Of a DNA stretch of 64,000 bases, positions 27,461 to 35,009 are shown one piece after another; within the stretch, counting starts at the first letter, position 1; every line of letters begins with the position of its first letter. Location of the stretch: the NCBI RefSeq assembly GCF_947496385.1, contig NZ_CANMCP010000004.1:1-64000 (forward strand), in the 5' to 3' direction. The stretch comes from an uncultured Croceicoccus sp. (GTDB lineage Bacteria; Pseudomonadota; Alphaproteobacteria; Sphingomonadales; Sphingomonadaceae). Below the pieces are notes generated by a model. That model had not been told where the DNA came from. It did not search any database and saw only the letters and a program-made list of their open reading frames with translations. The position numbers and the translations under genes are program-made.

Positions 27461-28078
27461 ATGACATTTCGCGCATTCACGCCAGGAACCCTGCCCATGC
27501 TGGCGCTCGCACTCGTCGCGCCGGCGATGCTGGGGGCCTGCGCCACGACGCCGCCCGTCGATGTCACGCGGTTCAGCGCGCCCGAACGATTGAACCTGGC
27601 CGACCGCGGCACGGTCGAGATCGTGACCCCCGACATGCCGGGCGGCTCGCTCATGCTGGAGCCGTGGCGCGCCGCGGTCGCGGCGGAGCTGGCCGAGGCC
27701 GGCTATACCCCGACGAACCGCGCCGACAGCGCGCAGGTCGCCGAAATTTTCGTGCGCCGCGACACGATGCGCCCCGAACGCCGCCGCGGCCCGGTCAGCG
27801 TCGGGGTCGGCGGATCGACCGGCGGATACGGTTCGGGCGTTGGCGTGGGCGTCGGCATCGACCTCAGCGGTCCGCCGCCCGAGCAGGTGTCGAACGAGCT
27901 TTCGGTCGTGATCCGCGACCGGGCCAGCGGCGAATCGGTGTGGGAAGGCCGCGCCGATCAATATGTCGAGGCCAAATCCGGGCTTGCCGACGCGGCCACC
28001 GCCGCGCAAAGGCTGGCCGCCGCCCTGTTCGCCGATTTTCCGGGCGAACCCAGCGAAACCTACACCGTAAAGGACTGA
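27461..28078 (+). CDS. DUF4136 family lipoprotein
   Basis: A 205-residue exported protein with a lipoprotein signal (LALALVAPAMLGAC, Cys near residue 27). The mature chain starts ATTPPVDVTRFS and ends AAAQRLAAALFADFPGEPSETYTVKD, with the DUF4136-like pattern of a short beta domain and a Gly/Val-rich loop (VSVGVGGSTGGYGSGVGVGVGIDLSG). Function unknown. It is divergent from galE and ten bases upstream of the carboxypeptidase gene, so probably co-transcribed with it. Confidence 0.75.
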   Translation: MTFRAFTPGTLPMLALALVAPAMLGACATTPPVDVTRFSAPERLNLADRGTVEIVTPDMPGGSLMLEPWRAAVAAELAEAGYTPTNRADSAQVAEIFVRRDTMRPERRRGPVSVGVGGSTGGYGSGVGVGVGIDLSGPPPEQVSNELSVVIRDRASGESVWEGRADQYVEAKSGLADAATAAQRLAAALFADFPGEPSETYTVKD

Positions 28079-28087
28079 TCCGACCCC

Positions 28088-29245
28088 ATGACCGATACCA
28101 CCCACGAAAACGCCGATATTGCCATCAATGCCGCCTTCGATGCCGGCAATATCGCGGTGACGCGCGTTTCGGGGGCGGAGGCATGGCTGACCATCCGCAA
28201 GGACGAGCAGAGCGAATTTTTCCAGTGGTTCCATTTCCGCGTCGCCGGGGCGGCGGGGCGCGAACTGACGCTGCGGATCACGGGACTTGCGCAGTCGGCC
28301 TATCCGGATGGCTGGGCCGATTACAAGGCGTGCGTGTCGGAGGATCGCGCCGAATGGCTGCGCGCGGATACCGAATGGGCGCCGGGCGAGGATGGCGGAA
28401 CGCTCACCATCCGTTACACGCCGATGGGCGATCTGGCCTGGCTCGCCTATTTCGCGCCCTATTCGATGGACCGGCACAACGATCTCGTCGCGCAGGCCGC
28501 GCTGACCGAAGGGGTCACCCATCGCACATTGGGCGAAACGCTCGACGGGCAGGCGATCGACTGCCTCGAAATGGGTGAGGGCGATACGCAGGTCTGGCTC
28601 TACGCCCGGCAGCATCCCGGCGAATCGATGGCGGAATGGTGGATGGAAGGGGCGATCGCCCTGCTCACCGATCCGTCCGACCCGGTGGGCCGCGCCCTGC
28701 GGCAGAAGGCGACATTCCATATCGTGCCGAACTGCAACCCGGACGGCAGCCGCCGCGGCCATTTGCGCACCAATGGCATCGGCACCAATCTCAACCGCGA
28801 ATGGGACGAGCCCTCGCCCGAAAAATCGCCGGAGATCTACGCCATCCGCAATGCGATGGATGAAACCGGCGTCGATTTCGCGATGGACGTGCACGGGGAC
28901 GAGGCGATCTCCGCCGTCTTCCTCGCAGGGTTCGAAGGCATCGCCGACGCGAGCGAGGAGCAGGCGGAGGGCTACACCCTCTATTCCGACCTGCTGCTGG
29001 CGCAGACGCCCGATTTCCAGACCGAGAAGGGCTACCCGGTGACCGCGAAGGGCAAGGCGAACATGGCGATCTCCACCAATCAGCTGGCCGGTCGGTTCGG
29101 CGCGGTGTCGATGACGCTGGAAATGCCGTTCAAGGACCACGCCCCGATGGCCGATGCGACCAACGGGTGGAGCCCGGATCGCTGTATCGAGCTCGGGCGG
29201 TCATGCATGGCGGCGCTCTATCAATGGCTGGTGCGGCGGGGCTGA
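28088..29245 (+). CDS. M14 family zinc carboxypeptidase (cytosolic type)
   Basis: A 385-residue metallocarboxypeptidase of the cytosolic carboxypeptidase branch. An N-terminal beta domain (about 1-130) precedes the catalytic domain with zinc ligands in [14 protein letters not shown] (HxxE), the substrate-binding [29 protein letters not shown] (third ligand) and the catalytic Glu in SMTLEMPF. There is no signal peptide, so it should act in the cytoplasm. Eukaryotic relatives trim glutamate side chains. The bacterial substrate is unknown. Confidence 0.88.
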   Translation: MTDTTHENADIAINAAFDAGNIAVTRVSGAEAWLTIRKDEQSEFFQWFHFRVAGAAGRELTLRITGLAQSAYPDGWADYKACVSEDRAEWLRADTEWAPGEDGGTLTIRYTPMGDLAWLAYFAPYSMDRHNDLVAQAALTEGVTHRTLGETLDGQAIDCLEMGEGDTQVWLYARQHPGESMAEWWMEGAIALLTDPSDPVGRALRQKATFHIVPNCNPDGSRRGHLRTNGIGTNLNREWDEPSPEKSPEIYAIRNAMDETGVDFAMDVHGDEAISAVFLAGFEGIADASEEQAEGYTLYSDLLLAQTPDFQTEKGYPVTAKGKANMAISTNQLAGRFGAVSMTLEMPFKDHAPMADATNGWSPDRCIELGRSCMAALYQWLVRRG

Positions 29246-29247
29246 TT

Positions 29248-29262
29248 TTAACGAAGCGTTAG
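29248..29262 (+). promoter_or_regulatory. CtrA-like site upstream of a small ORF
   Basis: TTAACGAAGCGTTAG matches the alphaproteobacterial CtrA box TTAA-N7-TTAA at seven of eight specified bases with exact spacing. It contains the palindrome TAACG-AAG-CGTTA. It lies 25 bases upstream of the small ORF at 29287. No experimental or genome-wide support is available here. Confidence 0.35.
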
Positions 29263-29286
29263 GATTTGGGCGCTACGTTCGGAGGC

Positions 29287-29424
29287 ATGAACGCTTTCGT
29301 GTCCCGCGCCGATCACATTGTCCGGTCCCGTCTGGCCGCCACGCCCGGCGCCCTCGCGCGGAGCTGCGTCATCGCGGCCTGCGCCATGGCGCTGGCGGCT
29401 GCGGGACCGTTTCTTCCGTTCTGA
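29287..29424 (+). CDS. possible small protein, 45 residues
   Basis: Not in the ORF track. ATG 29287 opens MNAFVSRADHIVRSRLAATPGALARSCVIAACAMALAAAGPFLPF with one hydrophobic stretch near the C-terminus, so a small membrane or leader protein is possible. GGAGG lies just upstream but only one base from the ATG, which is poor spacing. A CtrA-like site precedes it and a small hairpin with a T run (GCGTC/GACGC, 29434-29456) follows. It lies 61 bases before dapE. No similarity recognised. Confidence 0.3.
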   Translation: MNAFVSRADHIVRSRLAATPGALARSCVIAACAMALAAAGPFLPF

Positions 29425-29485
29425 TCCTGCGCTGCGTCCAACGACGCTGGCTTTTTCATGGGCGGCTGCGCTAACGCTGCGCGCC

Positions 29486-30619
29486 ATGACCGACATTTCC
29501 TCACCGCTCGACCTCGCCCGCCGTCTGATCGCATGCGAAAGCGTGACGCCGGCGCGCGGCGCGGTATTCGATACGATGGCCGCAATGCTCGAACCGCTGG
29601 GCTTTGCCGTGACGCGCACCGTCGACGGCGCGGCGCCCGACGGGCCGGTGGAAAACCTCCTCGCCGTGCGCGAAGGGCCGGTGGGCAGCCGCCATTTCGC
29701 CTTTGCCGGCCATCTCGACGTGGTGCCGCCGGGCAAGGGGTGGCATTCCGATGCCTTCGCGCCCGACATTCGCGGCGACCTCCTCTATGGCCGCGGGGCG
29801 GTGGACATGAAGGGGTCGATCGCCTGCATGATCGCGGCCGTCGCCGCCATCCCCGCCGATGCCGGCACGATCAGCTTCCTCATCACCGGCGACGAGGAAG
29901 GCCCCGCCGTCCACGGCACGCGCGCCATCATGGAACACATGGCCGCCGCGAAGGTCGCGCCCGACCTGTGCCTCGTCGGGGAGCCGACCTCGGTCCACCG
30001 GCTCGGCGACATGATGAAGATCGGGCGGCGCGGTTCGGTCAATATCTTCCTCTCCGTCGCGGGGACGCAGGGGCATGTCGCCTATCCGCATCTCGCCGAC
30101 AATCCGATCCCGCGGCTCGTCGCGATGCTGGCCGAACTCGATGCGCTGACGCTCGACGAGGGGACCGACTGGTTTCAGCCGTCGAACCTCGAAATCACCG
30201 AGCTGGAGGTTGGGAACCCCGCCCATAACGTCATTCCGGCGCAGGCGAAGGCGCGCATCTCCATCCGCTTCAACGACACGCACACCGGCGCCGAACTGGG
30301 CGCGCGGGTGAAGGCGATTGCCGAAAGCCATGGCGGCACTGCGGTCCCGGTGATTTCGGGCGAGCCGTTCCTGACCCCGCCGGGCGAGTTTTCGGCGCTG
30401 CTGGCCGAGGCGATCCGGGCCGAAACGGGGATCGACCCCGAACTGTCGACCGGCGGCGGCACGTCGGACGCGCGCTTCCTGCGCGCGCTGTGCCCGGTCA
30501 TCGAATTCGGCCTCTGCAACGCCACCATGCACAAGCGGGACGAGGCGGTGGCGATTGCCGATCTGGACGTGCTGACCCGCATTTACGAACGCACGGTCCG
30601 GGCCGCACTCACCGCATAA
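29486..30619 (+). CDS. dapE: succinyl-diaminopimelate desuccinylase
   Basis: A dinuclear zinc M20-family hydrolase releasing LL-diaminopimelate in the lysine and peptidoglycan pathway. ATG 29486 (MTDISSPLDLARRLIACESVTP) gives 377 residues. Metal and catalytic motifs are FAGHLDVVPPG, YGRGAVDMKGSIACM, LITGDEEGPA, LCLVGEPTS and the C-terminal CNATMHKRDE. The dimerisation-domain GRRGSVNIFLSVAGTQGHVAYP is intact. dapB of the same pathway lies 2.4 kb downstream. The upstream track extension is rejected. Confidence 0.95.
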   Translation: MTDISSPLDLARRLIACESVTPARGAVFDTMAAMLEPLGFAVTRTVDGAAPDGPVENLLAVREGPVGSRHFAFAGHLDVVPPGKGWHSDAFAPDIRGDLLYGRGAVDMKGSIACMIAAVAAIPADAGTISFLITGDEEGPAVHGTRAIMEHMAAAKVAPDLCLVGEPTSVHRLGDMMKIGRRGSVNIFLSVAGTQGHVAYPHLADNPIPRLVAMLAELDALTLDEGTDWFQPSNLEITELEVGNPAHNVIPAQAKARISIRFNDTHTGAELGARVKAIAESHGGTAVPVISGEPFLTPPGEFSALLAEAIRAETGIDPELSTGGGTSDARFLRALCPVIEFGLCNATMHKRDEAVAIADLDVLTRIYERTVRAALTA

Positions 30620-30698
30620 CCGCCGCCGCCCACTTGCGGGCCGCGTCGGCGCAGGCCACAAGGGCCGCTTGCTCCAAGGCGCGAGAGGGATCGAGCCC

Positions 30699-31937
30699 AT
30701 GTTCCGTATCTGGTTTAACATACCCTTGTGGCAGCGGGTGATCGCGGCGCTGATCCTCGGCGTGGCGGTCGGCATGTGGTGGGGGCCGGGCGCGGAAAGC
30801 ATCAAGTGGATCGGCGATTTCTTCATCAAGTCGATCAAGATGCTGGTCGTGCCGCTCATCTTCTTCAGCCTGGTATCGGGCGTGGCGGCCATCGGCGACC
30901 TTCGCAAGCTGGGCGCGGTCGGCGGGCGCGCGATGCTGATCTTCGTGGTGACGGGGCAGATCGCGGTGTGGCTGGGGCTGTTCCTCGGCACGGTGCTGGC
31001 GCCCGGCGCAGGGGTCGATACCTCCGCCATCGAAATGGGCGCGGTGCCCGAACCGGTGCCGACGACGGCGGTGGACATGATCCTGTCCATCGTGCCCGAA
31101 AGCCCGGTGCAGGTGATGGCCGACGTATCCGTGCTCCCGCTGATCGTGTTTTCGCTGCTCATCGGGATCGGCATCCTGATGGCCGCAGACGAAGGCACGC
31201 CGGTACAGAAGGTGTTCGATAGCGGCGCCGTCATCATGCAGAAGGTGACGATGGTGGTGATGGAACTCACCCCGTTCGGCGTGTTCGCGCTGATGGCGTG
31301 GGTGGCGGGCACGCTGGGGCTCGACGCGCTGATCGCATTGTCGAAGCTGGTCGCGCTCAATTACCTGGGCTGTCTCATCATCATTTTCGTCATGTATTCG
31401 GCGATGATCAAGTTCATGGCTCGTCTTCCGGTGCGCGATTTCTTTCGTGGGATCATCGATGCCATGGCGGTCAGCTATTCGACCGCGTCGTCCAATGCGA
31501 CGTTGCCGGTGACGATGCGCTGTGCCGAGCGCAATCTGGGCGTGTCGAATTCGGTGGCGAGCTTTGTCGTGTCGCTGGGCGCGACGATCAACATGAACGG
31601 CACGGCGATGTATCTGGGGCTCGCCACCTTGTTCGGGGCGCAGATCTTCGGCGTGGATCTGAGCTGGGCCGATTATTTCCTGATTTCGATCCTCGCTACC
31701 CTGGGCGCGGTGGGGGCGGCGGGCATTCCGGGCGCGGGGCTGATCATGATGGCGCTGGTGTTCGGGGCGGTGGGCGTGCCGCTCGAAACCATTGCCTTCG
31801 TCGCGGGCGTGGACCGGATCATGGACATGATGCGCACGACCACCAACGTGTCGGGCGATGCGGCGGTGGCGACCACCGTGGCCGTGATGACGGGCGAGAT
31901 CGACCGGCGGGAGATGATTTCCGCCGACGACGTCTAG
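30699..31937 (+). CDS. dicarboxylate/amino acid:cation symporter (DAACS)
   Basis: An inner-membrane secondary transporter of the GltP/DctA family that takes up glutamate, aspartate or C4-dicarboxylates with protons or sodium. ATG 30699 has GAGAGGGAT upstream. The 412-residue protein has multiple hydrophobic helices, SIKMLVVPLIFFSLVSG, the serine-rich reentrant STASSNATLPVTM, NMNGTAMYLGLATLF and GIPGAGLIMMALVF. These residues form the substrate and cation sites in the family. Exact substrate is not determinable. Confidence 0.9.
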   Translation: MFRIWFNIPLWQRVIAALILGVAVGMWWGPGAESIKWIGDFFIKSIKMLVVPLIFFSLVSGVAAIGDLRKLGAVGGRAMLIFVVTGQIAVWLGLFLGTVLAPGAGVDTSAIEMGAVPEPVPTTAVDMILSIVPESPVQVMADVSVLPLIVFSLLIGIGILMAADEGTPVQKVFDSGAVIMQKVTMVVMELTPFGVFALMAWVAGTLGLDALIALSKLVALNYLGCLIIIFVMYSAMIKFMARLPVRDFFRGIIDAMAVSYSTASSNATLPVTMRCAERNLGVSNSVASFVVSLGATINMNGTAMYLGLATLFGAQIFGVDLSWADYFLISILATLGAVGAAGIPGAGLIMMALVFGAVGVPLETIAFVAGVDRIMDMMRTTTNVSGDAAVATTVAVMTGEIDRREMISADDV

Positions 31938-31950
31938 TCCGCCGCGCCCC

Positions 31951-32262
31951 TTACCGGGTGGCGGAGCAATAGGCCGCGGCGGCGCCCGTCACCGCGATGA
32001 CCTCCGGGTCGCCGACGCGGCGGGCGCGCTCGACATAATCGGCGATGGTCAGGTTTTCGGTCCGTTCACCATCGCGCGCCTTCGCCCGCGACAGTTTCCG
32101 CAATTGCGCGACCGACAGGCGATCGGCCATTTCCGCCGCCATGCACCGCGCGACCGGCGTGCGCACCCCCGCATCGGTGAGCCCCGATTGCACCGCCTGC
32201 TGCTTTACACAGCCGGTAAGCGCGACGAACGAAAGAAGCAGAAGCAGGCGCAAGCGTATCAT
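31951..32262 (-). CDS. small lipoprotein
   Basis: A 103-residue product from ATG 32262 (MIRLRLLLLLSFVALTGC) with lipobox LTGC at residue 18. The mature chain (VARCMAAEMADRLSVAQLRKLSRAK...VTGAAAAYCSATR) has two Cys that could pair and a helical look. Family not recognised. It follows cobB on the same strand, 31 bases after its stop, and converges on the transporter gene. Confidence 0.7.
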   Translation of the reverse strand: MIRLRLLLLLSFVALTGCVKQQAVQSGLTDAGVRTPVARCMAAEMADRLSVAQLRKLSRAKARDGERTENLTIADYVERARRVGDPEVIAVTGAAAAYCSATR

Positions 32263-32293
32263 CCTTTCACCAGGAAACTGCGCGGTAAGGTGT

Positions 32294-33013
32294 CTACGCC
32301 CCACGCGCCAGCACCGAATCCACCCATTCGGGCACGATCACCCCCGCCGGGCCAAGCCGGGTTTCGTCGAACCAGCCCGAACCCTGGCTGCGTTCGAGAT
32401 TCAGCTCCAGCGTGGCCGCCCCCATCGCCTTTGCCTCCTGTACGAAGCCCGCGGCGGGATAGACCGCGCCCGACGTGCCGATCGACACGAACAGATCCGC
32501 CTCGCGCAGCGCGGCATAGATCCGCTCCATCTCATACGGCATTTCCCCGAACCACACGACATCGGGCCGGAGCGCCGCCTCTCCGCACGCCGGGCACGCG
32601 GGCCGGTCGATCAGCGTCCCGGTCCACCGGCTCCGCACGTCGCACGCGGTGCACCACGCGTTGAGATGTTCGCCATGCATGTGCAGCACGCGGTTCGCGC
32701 CCGCCCGTTCATGCAGATCGTCCACGTTCTGCGTCACGATCAGCAATTCGCCGTCGAATTCGCGGTCGAGCCGGGCCAGCGCATGGTGCGCCGCGTTCGG
32801 CTCCTTCGTCTGGATCGCTTCGCGCCGCATGTCGTAGAAGCGGAGGACAAGATCGGGGTCGCGGGCGAACCCTTCGGGCGTGGCGACATCCTCGACCCGG
32901 TGCTGCTCCCACAATCCGCCGGCGCTGCGAAACGTGTCGATGCCGCTTTCGGCGGACACGCCCGCGCCGGTGAGGATGACGATGTTCCGCAATGCGTTGA
33001 TGTTGTCTTTCAT
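32294..33013 (-). CDS. cobB: NAD-dependent protein deacylase (sirtuin)
   Basis: A class III sirtuin that removes acyl groups from lysines using NAD. It has VILTGAGVSAESGIDTFR, FYDMRRE with the Tyr and Arg that recognise succinyl or malonyl lysine, TQNVDDLHERAG, the catalytic HMHGE, a zinc ribbon (CTAC..CPAC) and SIGTSGAVYPAAGF. Starts at 33013 (MKDN), 33022 (MGDM) or GTG 33037 are all possible; I choose the one nearest the conserved core. It is divergent from dapB with about 50 bases between. Confidence 0.9.
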   Translation of the reverse strand: MKDNINALRNIVILTGAGVSAESGIDTFRSAGGLWEQHRVEDVATPEGFARDPDLVLRFYDMRREAIQTKEPNAAHHALARLDREFDGELLIVTQNVDDLHERAGANRVLHMHGEHLNAWCTACDVRSRWTGTLIDRPACPACGEAALRPDVVWFGEMPYEMERIYAALREADLFVSIGTSGAVYPAAGFVQEAKAMGAATLELNLERSQGSGWFDETRLGPAGVIVPEWVDSVLARGA

Positions 33014-33061
33014 GTCCCCCATGAAGCACGACAACACGCATCAAGGCAAAAGGCAAAATAC

Positions 33062-33793
33062 ATGGCACGGATCGGCATCGTCGGAATCAACGGCCGCATG
33101 GGGCAGGCACTGGCCAGCGCGATCGCCGCATCGGGCCATGAATGCACCGGCGGGGTCGATCGCGATACCGGCGACATCGCCGCCCTTTCCCGCGACAGCG
33201 ACGCGCTCGTCGATTTTTCCTCGCCCGACGCGCTCGCCGCTACGCTGGACGCGGCGGTGGCGGGCGGGGCCGCCGTGCTGATCGGGACGACCGGGCTGGA
33301 CGATACGCATCACGCCGCGATCGATACGGCGGCGCGCGATATTGCCCTGCTGCAAACCGGCAATACCTCGCTCGGCGTGACGATGCTGGCCCATCTGGTG
33401 GAGGAGGCAGCCGCCCGGCTCGGCCCCGATTTCGATGTCGAGATCGTGGAAATGCACCACCGCAACAAGGTCGACGCGCCGTCGGGTACCGCGCTTTTGT
33501 TGGGCGAGGCGGCGGCGCGCGGGCGTGGCATCGACCTTGCGCCGCATAGCGAGCGCGGGCGCGACGGCCATACCGGCCGCCGGGCCGAGGGGGCCATCGG
33601 CTTTGCCGCCCTGCGCGGCGGCACGGTCGCGGGCGAGCACAGCGTGATCTTCGCCGGTGACGAAGAGCGCATCACATTGTCGCATGGCGCGGAAAATCGC
33701 ATGATCTTTGCCCGCGGTGCGGTGCGCGGGGCCGAATGGCTGATCGGGCGCGCGGCGGGTCGCTACACCATGCCGGAGGTGCTGGGCCTCTAA
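33062..33793 (+). CDS. dapB: 4-hydroxy-tetrahydrodipicolinate reductase
   Basis: A NAD(P)H-dependent enzyme of lysine/diaminopimelate synthesis. ATG 33062 starts MARIGIVGINGRMGQALASAI with the glycine-rich cofactor loop. Further signatures are VLIGTTGLD, NTSLGVTML, the catalytic EIVEMHHRNKVDAPSGTAL and GEHSVIFAGDEERITLSHGA. The 243-residue length is normal, and the longer track ORF is an artefact. nth follows after four bases, so they form an operon. Confidence 0.96.
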   Translation: MARIGIVGINGRMGQALASAIAASGHECTGGVDRDTGDIAALSRDSDALVDFSSPDALAATLDAAVAGGAAVLIGTTGLDDTHHAAIDTAARDIALLQTGNTSLGVTMLAHLVEEAAARLGPDFDVEIVEMHHRNKVDAPSGTALLLGEAAARGRGIDLAPHSERGRDGHTGRRAEGAIGFAALRGGTVAGEHSVIFAGDEERITLSHGAENRMIFARGAVRGAEWLIGRAAGRYTMPEVLGL

Positions 33794-33797
33794 GCAG

Positions 33798-34448
33798 ATG
33801 ACCAAGGACCAGATCTTCGAATTCTTCCGCCGCCTCGCCGAAGACAATCCCGACCCCGAAACCGAGCTGGAATATGGCAATGCCTTTCAACTCGTCGTCG
33901 CGGTCGCCCTGTCGGCGCAGGCGACGGATGTCGGGGTGAACAAGGCAACCCGCGCGCTTTTCGCAAAGGTGGAGACGCCGCAGCAGATGCTCGACCTCGG
34001 CGAAGACGGGCTGAAAGAGCATATCAAGACCATCGGTCTCTTCAATTCCAAGGCGAAGAACGTCATCGCCCTGTCGCGCCTACTGATAGAGGACTATGGC
34101 GGCGCGGTACCCGACACCCGGGAGGATCTCGTCCGCCTGCCCGGCGTCGGGCGCAAGACCGCGAATGTGGTGCTCAATTGCTGGTTCGGGCAGGAAACCT
34201 TCGCCGTCGACACGCATATCTTCCGCGTCGGCAACCGCACCGGCCTCGCCAAGGGGAAAACCCCCGAAGCGGTCGAGGCCAAGCTGGAAAAGCGGGTGCC
34301 CGGCCCGTTCCGCATGGGCGCGCATCACTGGCTCATCCTGCATGGCCGCTATGTCTGCAAGGCGCGCACGCCCGAATGCTGGCGCTGCACCGTGGCGGAT
34401 CTGTGCAGCTTTCGCGGCAAGGTGATGGAAAAACCGGCGAAGCGGTAG
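33798..34448 (+). CDS. nth: endonuclease III
   Basis: A DNA glycosylase/AP lyase for oxidised pyrimidines. The 216-residue protein shows LSAQATD, the helix-hairpin-helix LPGVGRKTANVVLNC with the catalytic Lys, the catalytic Asp in VDTHIFRVGNRTG, and the [4Fe-4S] loop CKARTPECWRCTVADLC (C-x6-C-x2-C-x5-C). It lies four bases after dapB. Confidence 0.96.
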   Translation: MTKDQIFEFFRRLAEDNPDPETELEYGNAFQLVVAVALSAQATDVGVNKATRALFAKVETPQQMLDLGEDGLKEHIKTIGLFNSKAKNVIALSRLLIEDYGGAVPDTREDLVRLPGVGRKTANVVLNCWFGQETFAVDTHIFRVGNRTGLAKGKTPEAVEAKLEKRVPGPFRMGAHHWLILHGRYVCKARTPECWRCTVADLCSFRGKVMEKPAKR

Positions 34449-34512
34449 CCGCGGTGCGGAACGGGGCGCCCGTCCCGCCCGTTTCCCTGGTCTATCCAGC
34501 AAAGGAACGACC

Positions 34513-34962
34513 ATGGCGAAAACCGACACTGCAAAGCATCTCGACCATATCGCAAAGGCGATGAAAGACATCGATTTCGTCATGCTTAACACCCATACGG
34601 AGGGTGGACGGATCGGCGCACGCCCGATGAGCAACAACCGCCAAGTCGATTACGACGGCGACAGCTATTATTTCACCTGGGAAAAATCCCGCATGGTGGA
34701 GGATATCAAGGCCGATCCGAAAGTCGGCTTGTCGCTCCAGGGCAAGGGATCGCCCGATGGCGCGCCCGGCATCTTCATCGCGATCGAGGGCGATGCCAAA
34801 ATCGTGCGCGACAAGGCCGCATTCGAGGAGCACTGGGTCGAAGAGCTCGATCGTTGGTTCGAGGACGGGATCGACACCGACGGCATGATCATGCTGCACG
34901 TGGCGGCCACCCGCGCGGCATACTGGGATGGCGAGGACGAAGGCGACTTCGAAATCGCGTAA
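34513..34962 (+). CDS. pyridoxamine 5'-phosphate oxidase-like flavin-binding protein
   Basis: A 149-residue split-barrel protein of the general-stress-protein 26 type. Recognisable are the N-terminal helix region, MLNTHTEGGRIGARPMS, DYDGDSYYFTWEKSRMVEDIKADPKVGLSL, and a C-terminal AAYWDGEDEGDFEI. Relatives bind FMN or FAD and are often stress-induced, but the activity is unknown. It follows nth after 64 bases. Confidence 0.82.
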   Translation: MAKTDTAKHLDHIAKAMKDIDFVMLNTHTEGGRIGARPMSNNRQVDYDGDSYYFTWEKSRMVEDIKADPKVGLSLQGKGSPDGAPGIFIAIEGDAKIVRDKAAFEEHWVEELDRWFEDGIDTDGMIMLHVAATRAAYWDGEDEGDFEIA

Positions 34963-35009
34963 ATGCAGCGGCGGGGCGGACGCATGACGCCTTGCCCCGC
35001 CGGCCGCGA

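Noticed and set aside
27329-29140. N-terminal 600-residue extension of the galE ORF
   Set aside because: Lies antisense to the DUF4136 and carboxypeptidase genes; GalE homology begins only at MVKSDD.
29287-29485. lysine attenuator leader for dapE
   Set aside because: The small ORF contains no lysine codons, so classical attenuation by lysyl-tRNA cannot work.
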